Positions 57,101-64,000 of a stretch of 64,000 nt of DNA are shown in pieces. Positions within the stretch are counted from its first letter, which is position 1; each line of letters opens with the position of its first letter. The stretch is from contig CM043970.1 in NCBI GenBank assembly GCA_014529385.2, forward strand, positions 45,538,279 to 45,602,278, in the 5' to 3' direction. The position numbers and the translations under genes were made by a program. The DNA is from Adiantum capillus-veneris. Its lineage: Eukaryota; Streptophyta; Polypodiopsida; Polypodiales; Pteridaceae. The notes under the pieces are model-generated. The model made no database searches. It was given only the letters and a program-made list of their open reading frames with translations, and was not told where the DNA came from.

Positions 57101-58845
57101 TGCATACTTAATAAGTTCAAGCCTAGCTAGATTGAATTGTTTCTTTATATGCTCACATACATCTATGCAAAGTCCAAAATACATGGGTATATGTAAGTGG
57201 GGCTCAAACTCAAGTTCGAGCCTCGCTTGTTTGTGCTATAGCCTCATATGCAATTGACACTAAATCTTAAGTTAAAACCTCACTTTAAGTTCTAAATGAG
57301 CACATGGAGGTCTTCCTTGAGCCTATGATAGACTCTAGTCTACAAATAGATATTGATTAAAAAGACTGACATCCATGTTTTCAAAGAATCAAACAAGTAC
57401 CTTCCAAGCCTCAAAGTCCTTCTTGGTTTGGTTGGCACCAGGTGGTGGCTTAGAAGGACAACCATTTGCATGCCATTGTGCTCGTGCTTGCATAAGTTGG
57501 TCAAGAAATGGATCCTTTTGCATTGACATTGCAACAGATAGATTCGCATCTTTGGAGATTTCACGAGAGATCTTTGGTGGGCAATTGAGAATAATCTTTG
57601 ATCATCTATATTTGAATTATTGACGCAATTGGGGGGTAACCTTTGCAACTTTTGCACCCTGCAAACGTTTTGCAGCACTAATGGAGTGTTGTCCAGAGAT
57701 GATCAAGTAATCAACATTGCAAACATCCTCTTTGGCAAGTTTGGCAAGAGGGTTTTTTTGGGAAGGATCACAAGGCATCAAAATTGCTAGTATCTCCTCT
57801 TGCTTTGGTTCTTGAATGAAGTCTAAAGTCAAAGTCCTGACCCAATCTAGATTTAATCTTCTGCACACATAGTTTGATGGAGCAGGAAAACACCTTGTCA
57901 CGTCAATGCTAAAGACTTCATTAATCCCAAAAGGATAGAATCCCTTCTTGATTTCTAAAGAAGTTGGTGCCTTGTTATCTTCGGATGGAGTTTCCATGTC
58001 CATCAACTCCTCTTCACAAACCTCTTTTTCTTCTGCACTCTTTTTCATCTTCCTCTTTGCTAGTTTTTTGTCGATCTTCCTCAAGAGTAGAATCATCCTT
58101 TGCCTTTCTTTTTCTTCTGAGTCCTTGTGCATCTTGCTCTTGTGAACCTTCTTGCTCCTCTAAATTAATGGTGGCAGTGATCTTCTCTACATATGTTGAA
58201 GCGCTTGCACTAGGCACCTCTTGATGATGCAAGTGCACTCCTAACTATGGCTTTCCCTGTCTTCTCCACAAATTTCTTAGATAGTGTCCCTATTGGTTTC
58301 TTTGCAGGTACAATCTTCTTTGGTAAGCTCAAGACTCGCTTTGCATGTTTCACTGCCTTCACTAGGTCTTCCACACAGTCCACACTTGAGTCTTCTTGAT
58401 TAGTGAAGCTGGAGATCTTCAATCCTAATTTTACAATAGAATTTTCTTTTCCAAGTTTGCTACCATTCATGTCTGCTACATGAAAAGTGCCCAATGATAA
58501 GCAAAACTTGTTTGCCTTTGTGGTATCTCCAATAGGTAGCACATTACATGCAAAGCATGGCATTGCTGTTGCATCCACATCATCTTTGACACCCACAACA
58601 ATCCCCATGTCTCCATATTTCATATCACCTTGTGACAAATATAGATGGATGTCACCTTTGTAGTTTGAATCTGTATCATAGGTATCCACAAACCACTTCA
58701 CTCCTTCTTCTTTCGTTAATTCAAAGGTCTTGTCAACCTTTATTATTGGAGCATTAGTTTTGGGGTGAGTGGACATTCCAAGAACATCGAGTGTGAAGAC
58801 TTGTGCACCCTGCTCTGGTATACTCGGTACATTGGAAGCCTCCAT
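57101..58845 (-). pseudogene. ParB-like domain protein, 5' part of the same gene region
   Basis: ATG at 58845 just after an acceptor-like TTGTTATTTTAG. Frame MEASNVPSIPEQ runs to 58210 with an unrecognised N-terminal domain (FACNVLPIGD, KFCLSLGTFHV). It shifts near 58220 into a Lys/Glu-rich linker (RRKRKAKDDSTLEEDRQK) and again near 58080. The third frame (to 57617) holds VFSIDVTRCFPAP, RRLNLDWVRTL and VDYLIISGQHSISAAKRL (about 57925-57650), which has the layout of the ParB N-terminal domain (R-rich start, W, then Y.II.G.HR.AA). Downstream, LDQLMQARAQWHANGCPSK and FEAWK precede a donor GTACTT near 57400. ParB-type domains bind DNA or nucleotides and are often fused to DNA methylases in phages and mobile elements. 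Frameshifts imply decay, or introns that I cannot place. Confidence 0.45.
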
Positions 58846-58919
58846 TCCTAAAATAACAAAAAAGAACAATATTAGAACCTAAACAAGGAGCATATGTTTA
58901 AGTTAAATAGTACATTAAA

Positions 58920-61570
58920 AAAAAACACTAGCATGTGTAGGCGAGGCTCGAACTTAAGTTTGAGCCAAAAGATGTTGTTTTGTACCCTTGCTAGCCACAA
59001 GGATGTCATGAGAGTAGTCTTGCAAGTTAGCGCTACATTAAATTTGAGCCTAAAAGTGAAGCTCTATGATTTTTCTAGCCAGAAGGATGTCATGAGGCTA
59101 GGCATGCACCCTAGTGCTACATTAGCATATGGAGAGGAAGCTCAAACTTAAATTTGAGCCTAAAAGTGAATTTTTCTAGCCAGAAGAATGTCATGAGGCT
59201 AGGCATGTACCCTAGTGCTACATTAGCATATGGAGAGGAAGCTCAAACTTAAGTTTGAGCCTAAAAGTGATTTTTTATTCCCTGATGCACTTGAGGCTCG
59301 AACTTAAGATCGAGCCTAAAGGTGCTATTCTATGCCCTTGATAGCCACAGATATGTCATCAAGTAGCCTTCCATGCTAGTGCTACACTCAAATATGCAAG
59401 TGGGGATCAAACTTAAGTTTGAGCCTCCTGTCATTGGTAACCAGAAGGATGCCATGAGGCTAGACTCAAGTTCAATCCTAAGTGTTTTTCTATTCTTGCA
59501 TGAATCCTAAAAGGACTTAGTGAATCTAGATTTTCATGATAGTGCTATACTAACATATCTAGGTGAGGCTCGAACTTAAGCTCGAGACTGTTGCCTCTGG
59601 TAGCCACAAGGATGTCCCTTGGCTAGCCTTACACCCTAGTGCTACAATAGCATATGCAAATAAGGCTAGCCACAAGGATGTCATGAGGCAAGCCTTACAT
59701 CCTAGTGCTAAAGAATATGCACTTGAGGCTCGAACTTAAGATCGAGCCTAAAGGTGTTCTTCTATGCCCTTGGTAGCAACAAGCCCTACATGCTGGTGCT
59801 ACTCTAGTATATGCAAGTGAGGATCGAACTTAAATTTGAGCCTACTAGCATTGGTAGCCACACAGATCTCGTGAGGCTAACCTTACACCCTAGTGCTAAA
59901 GTAACATATACAGTTGAGGCTCAAATTTAAGTTCAAGGCAGACTTGCTATATTAGCATATGTAGGCAAGGTTCGAACTTAAGTTCGAGCCTCTTTCCCTA
60001 AGTAGCCACAAGGATGTCATTAAGCCAGACTTGCTACAATAGCATATGTAGGCAAGGTTCGAACTTAAATTTGAGCCGCTTTCCCTAAGTAGACACAAGG
60101 ATGTCATTAAGTTAGACTTGCTATACTAGCAGAAGTAGGCAAGGTTCAAACTTAAGTTTGAGTCTCTTTCCCTAAGTAGCCACAAGGATGTCATTAAGCT
60201 AGCTTACAATAGCACATGTAGGCAAGGTTCGAACTTAAATTTGAGCCGTTTTCCCTAAGTATCCACAAGGATGTCATTAAGTTAGACTTGCTATACTAGC
60301 ATATGTAGGCGAGGTTCAAACTTAAGTTTGAGCCTCTTTCCCTAAGTAGCCACAAGGATATCCCTCGGCTAGCCTTACACACTGGTGCTACAAGATCATA
60401 TGCAATTGAGGCTTAAACTTAAGTTTGAACCTAAAGGTGTTGTTCTGTTCTCTTGGTAGCCACAAGGATGTCATGAAACTAGACTTTCATGCTAGTGCTA
60501 TACTAGCATATGTAGGCAAGGCTCAAACTTAAGTTCGAGCCTCTTGCCCTTAGTAGACACAAGGATGTCATGAGGAAAGCCTTGCATCCTAGTGCTACAC
60601 TAGCATATGAAAATGAGGCTTGAACTTAAGGTGCTATTCTATACCCATGGTAGCCACAAGGATGGCATTAGGCTAGCCTTGCATTCTAGTGCTACACTAG
60701 CCTATGCAAGTGAGGATCAAACTTAAGTTTGAGCCTCTTGGAATTAGTATCTCTAAAGGATGAGTCTAGACTTACTCCCTAGTGCTACAATAGCTTATAC
60801 AATTGAGGCTCGAACTTAAGCTCGAGCCTCAAAGTGTTTTTCTTTTCCTTTGGTATCCACATGGATGTCATGAAGCTATACATGCATCGTAGTGCTATAC
60901 TGACATTTGTAGGTAAGGTCTATACTTAAGTGCAAGCTTTTTCCCATTGTTTGCCACAAGGATGCTATTCTATGACCTCAGTAGCTATAAGGATTTCACG
61001 AGGCTAACCTTTCACCCTAGTGCTACACTATGAAATACTCAAACTTTAGCTTGAGCCTAAAGATATATTGCCATGTCCTTGATAGCCACAAGGATGTCAT
61101 GAGGCTGTACCCTTGCATAGTAGGGCTACATTGCAAGCAAGGCTCTTTCCATTGGTAGCTACAAGGATGTCAGGAGGCAAGCCTTGCATCCTAGTTCTAA
61201 AGAATATGCACTCGAGGCTTGAACTTAAGATCGAGCCTAAAGGTGTTCTTCTATGCCCTTGGTAGCAACAAGCCCTACATGATGGTGCTACTCTAGTATA
61301 TGCAAGTGAGGATCGAACTTAAGTTTGAGCCTACTGGCATTGGTAGCCACACAGATGACATGAGGCTAACCTTACACCCTAGTGCTAAAGTAACATATAC
61401 AATTGAGGCTCAAACTTAAGTTCAAGGTAGACTTGCTATATTAGCATATGTAGGCAAGGTTCGAACTTAAGCTCGAGCCTCTTTCCCTAAGTAGCCACAA
61501 GGATGTCATTAAGCCAGACTTGCTACAATAGCATATGAGGTGAGGTTCGAACTTAAATTTGAGCCGCTTT
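58920..61570. repeat. Array of about 25 CTTAAG-centred 20-bp palindromes
   Basis: Consensus GCTCGAACTTAAGTTCGAGC, often extended by GAG/CTC. Copies near 58945, 59140, 59241 (perfect, with A-T change), 59295, 59405, 59568, 59727, 59822, 59918, 59969, 60057, 60143, 60226, 60313, 60408, 60519, 60711, 60805, 61215, 61308, 61404, 61455 and 61544; spacing mostly 80-160 bp. Between them recur AGCCACAAGGATGTCAT and CTAGTGCTACA.TAGCATATG. Arms vary in a compensated way in several copies (CGAA...TTCG or CAAA...TTTG), keeping the symmetry. No open frame. It lies immediately 5' of the ParB-like gene. Confidence 0.92.
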
Positions 61571-62303
61571 CCTAGAGCTATTATGCTCTGGCCCTGGTTA
61601 AGTCTCAAGCACTTGCATGAGGCAACACTATCATGCTAAAATATCCACAATAAGCTCATGAGGCCACACTAGAGTGGAATATGCTAGTGCTTTGAGAGCA
61701 TTAGAAGGTAAGGTTTAAGCTACATAAGTTCATTGTTCTAGATTCTCAACAAGGAAACAAGGCACCAAAATGAGCTAAATATCAAAAGCAAAGAATCTAC
61801 ATCAAGTGGAAATGTCACACTCAGTACCCAACCAAGTAAGTGTTGTTATCTATCTTTTTCTTAAGTAGATTAATTACTTAATTACAACTTTTAAAAAAGT
61901 TAATTAGAGTACTTATTGATTAAGTACTCTAATTAGAGAATAGCCACTTACTTTCAATTTATAGAGCGTGATTTTAAACGTAGTTGTAGTTTGATTAACT
62001 TAATGATAGATTTTAAAAGGTGTATCAAGGAGGCGATAGCAAACAATAACGAGTATATGTAGTCATTAATGAAGTAGATTAAATAGAGATTAGAAACTAA
62101 TAGAGTGAGATTGAAGACCGAATTTTGAGATGCATTCACAATTGAAAAATGACAATAGATTAGAGGAGAGGAAAATATTAATATCTGAGAGGAGAGTAGA
62201 AGTTTAGGACCTGTGAATGTAATCTCAAAAGACAAGTTACAATGGTTAGTAGAATGAAATTTTGATTGATTCAGGTTTAGGAGAGATTAAGAGGAAGGGA
62301 GGG
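61571..62303. other. AT-rich spacer
   Basis: No gene. Around 61855-61935 TTAATTA/AGTACTTAAT-like words form local inverted repeats. Below 62280 the sequence becomes GA-rich. Confidence 0.5.
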
Positions 62304-62908
<605 letters not shown>

Positions 62909-63021
62909 AATGTAGAGGTGTGAAAAAGATCCTTGTGGAGCCGCGAGCATGTGTGCAGAGGGCAAGGAGATGCGGGAGTAAAGAATCTCACCTGTCACGC
63001 CATCGTCGAATTTGTCACTGT

Positions 63022-63827
63022 CTGTAGAAAAATCCAAACCTAGTATAATATAGAAGGTTTCAAAAGCATTAAAAAGTCTTTAATAGCTTTTCCCACCAAC
63101 CCTACCAAGGTTAGACTAGCAAACTCACATGTGTCGACCAAAACTAATGGTTTTCATGATGGTTAAAAGAAGTGGAAAAAAAAACTTTTCGCAAAAATCA
63201 ACATAACTTTCACATATGGAGTCCGATTGCAGAACTTTTCTTATGAGCCTGTAGAGGTTTTATCAACTTTTTTTTAAAGAGGTTTTATGAACAATTTTTG
63301 AAAAAACGATGTTTAAGGGGTCAAAAAATTCGATGAAGTTAGGGGTGTCTAGAGCTAGTTTTTTGATAGTTTTGGGAAAATAATGCTCACAAGTTGGACA
63401 TAGTTTTGACTTCCCTTGGCTAAAACCTCTTAGGATCAATGCGAGGGACCCGCCTCCACCAACCCTCTTGCTTAACCGATTTCGTGGCACCTTTTTGCAT
63501 GTAAAATTGTCCTACTACAACACGTAAAACACCAGGACTATAATCACCAAGACTCGATTTACACATAAACAACTGAGAAAAAAACCTCATTGTATTTTGA
63601 ATGTCCATCAAGGCTCAATTGTCATAGCATAATCTCCAAGGCCACCTATACTCAAACTAATGTCCTATCCTAAAAGAAGACTATATGACTAACTAGGCTC
63701 GAACTTAAGTTTGAGCCACTCATGCAAGGGGGATATTTCTAGGTGAGCACTTTTTAGGAATCAGGTGAGCAGATTCCTAAAAAGATTCTCTCTTGCTCTT
63801 TGTGGACTATCTCTATCTCTCTCTTTG

Positions 63828-63873
<46 letters not shown>

Positions 63874-64000
63874 ACATAGAGAGAGAGAGAGTTGAGGCAC
63901 AGTCAAAGATATGGAAGCTAGACAATTTGTTTCAAAAACAATATAGACAAGGGTACTTAAAACAAGAACTCCCATTAATAATAAAAAAGTTACATTTTAT
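63022..64000. other. Unassigned DNA, one palindrome and GA runs
   Basis: One further CTTAAG palindrome at about 63693-63714 (GGCTCGAACTTAAGTTTGAGCC). GA arrays at 63835-63871 and 63878-63892. No gene recognised. Confidence 0.6.

Noticed and set aside
58920-61570. CRISPR-like or tRNA-like array
   Set aside because: Spacers are themselves related to each other and vary in length, and the repeat is a perfect dyad centred on CTTAAG with no cloverleaf.
58920-61570. Coding tandem repeat protein
   Set aside because: No frame stays open across units; spacing is not a multiple of three.

Overview
The window looks like a large, repeat-rich land-plant nuclear genome, most probably a fern. Reasons: plant-type Ty1/copia and chromodomain Ty3/gypsy retrotransposons, a plant NF-YC transcription factor gene, decayed PLS-type PPR units of the kind abundant in ferns and lycophytes, and many long GA/CT microsatellites. 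The species assignment is an inference; no organelle, bacterial or viral genome organisation is seen. Element names used here (Copia-A to D, Gypsy-1 to 3) are local labels.

Layout. 1-2146: internally deleted Copia-A copy (minus). 2421-7599: Copia-B (plus), complete with near-identical 227-bp LTRs, target duplication AACAT and one continuous gag-pol frame broken only by three amber codons; it sits inside a host tandem repeat. 8.1-10.3 kb: LINE relic (minus) and a Copia-B gag relic. 12408-13205: NF-YC, the only clearly intact host gene. 15443-22960: Gypsy-1 (plus), lacking pol, split by a complete nested Copia-C (17118-22175, minus, target duplication GAAAT). 23-25.6 kb: diverged LTR-like repeats. 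25711-31685: Gypsy-2 (minus), a chromodomain element with both LTRs and a reiterated LTR/polypurine-tract junction. 32834-35170: 5'-truncated Gypsy-3 (plus). 37.1-38.6 kb: degenerate tandem PPR units, one interrupted by a long CT array. 39392-44812: Copia-A2 (minus), structurally complete, target duplication CTTGT. 45112-48900: 5'-truncated Copia-D (minus).

50.5-63 kb differs. On the minus strand lie decayed, apparently multi-exon coding segments: two FCP1/NIF-like phosphatase-type domains, acidic linker exons, a ParB-like domain, and a domain resembling the C-terminal part of N4/N6-type DNA methyltransferases. Directly upstream of the most 5' exon is a 2.6-kb array (58.9-61.6 kb) of about 25 copies of a 20-bp palindrome centred on CTTAAG, with the same palindrome scattered through neighbouring introns and intergenic DNA. 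A ParB-like gene beside an array of palindromic sites is the most unusual arrangement in the window. A functional link is a hypothesis only, and the gene as read carries stops and frameshifts.

Apart from NF-YC, nearly every coding segment belongs to transposons or is broken. The window is therefore mostly a record of nested insertion, decay (several stops fit CAG-to-TAG change), local tandem duplication and microsatellite growth.
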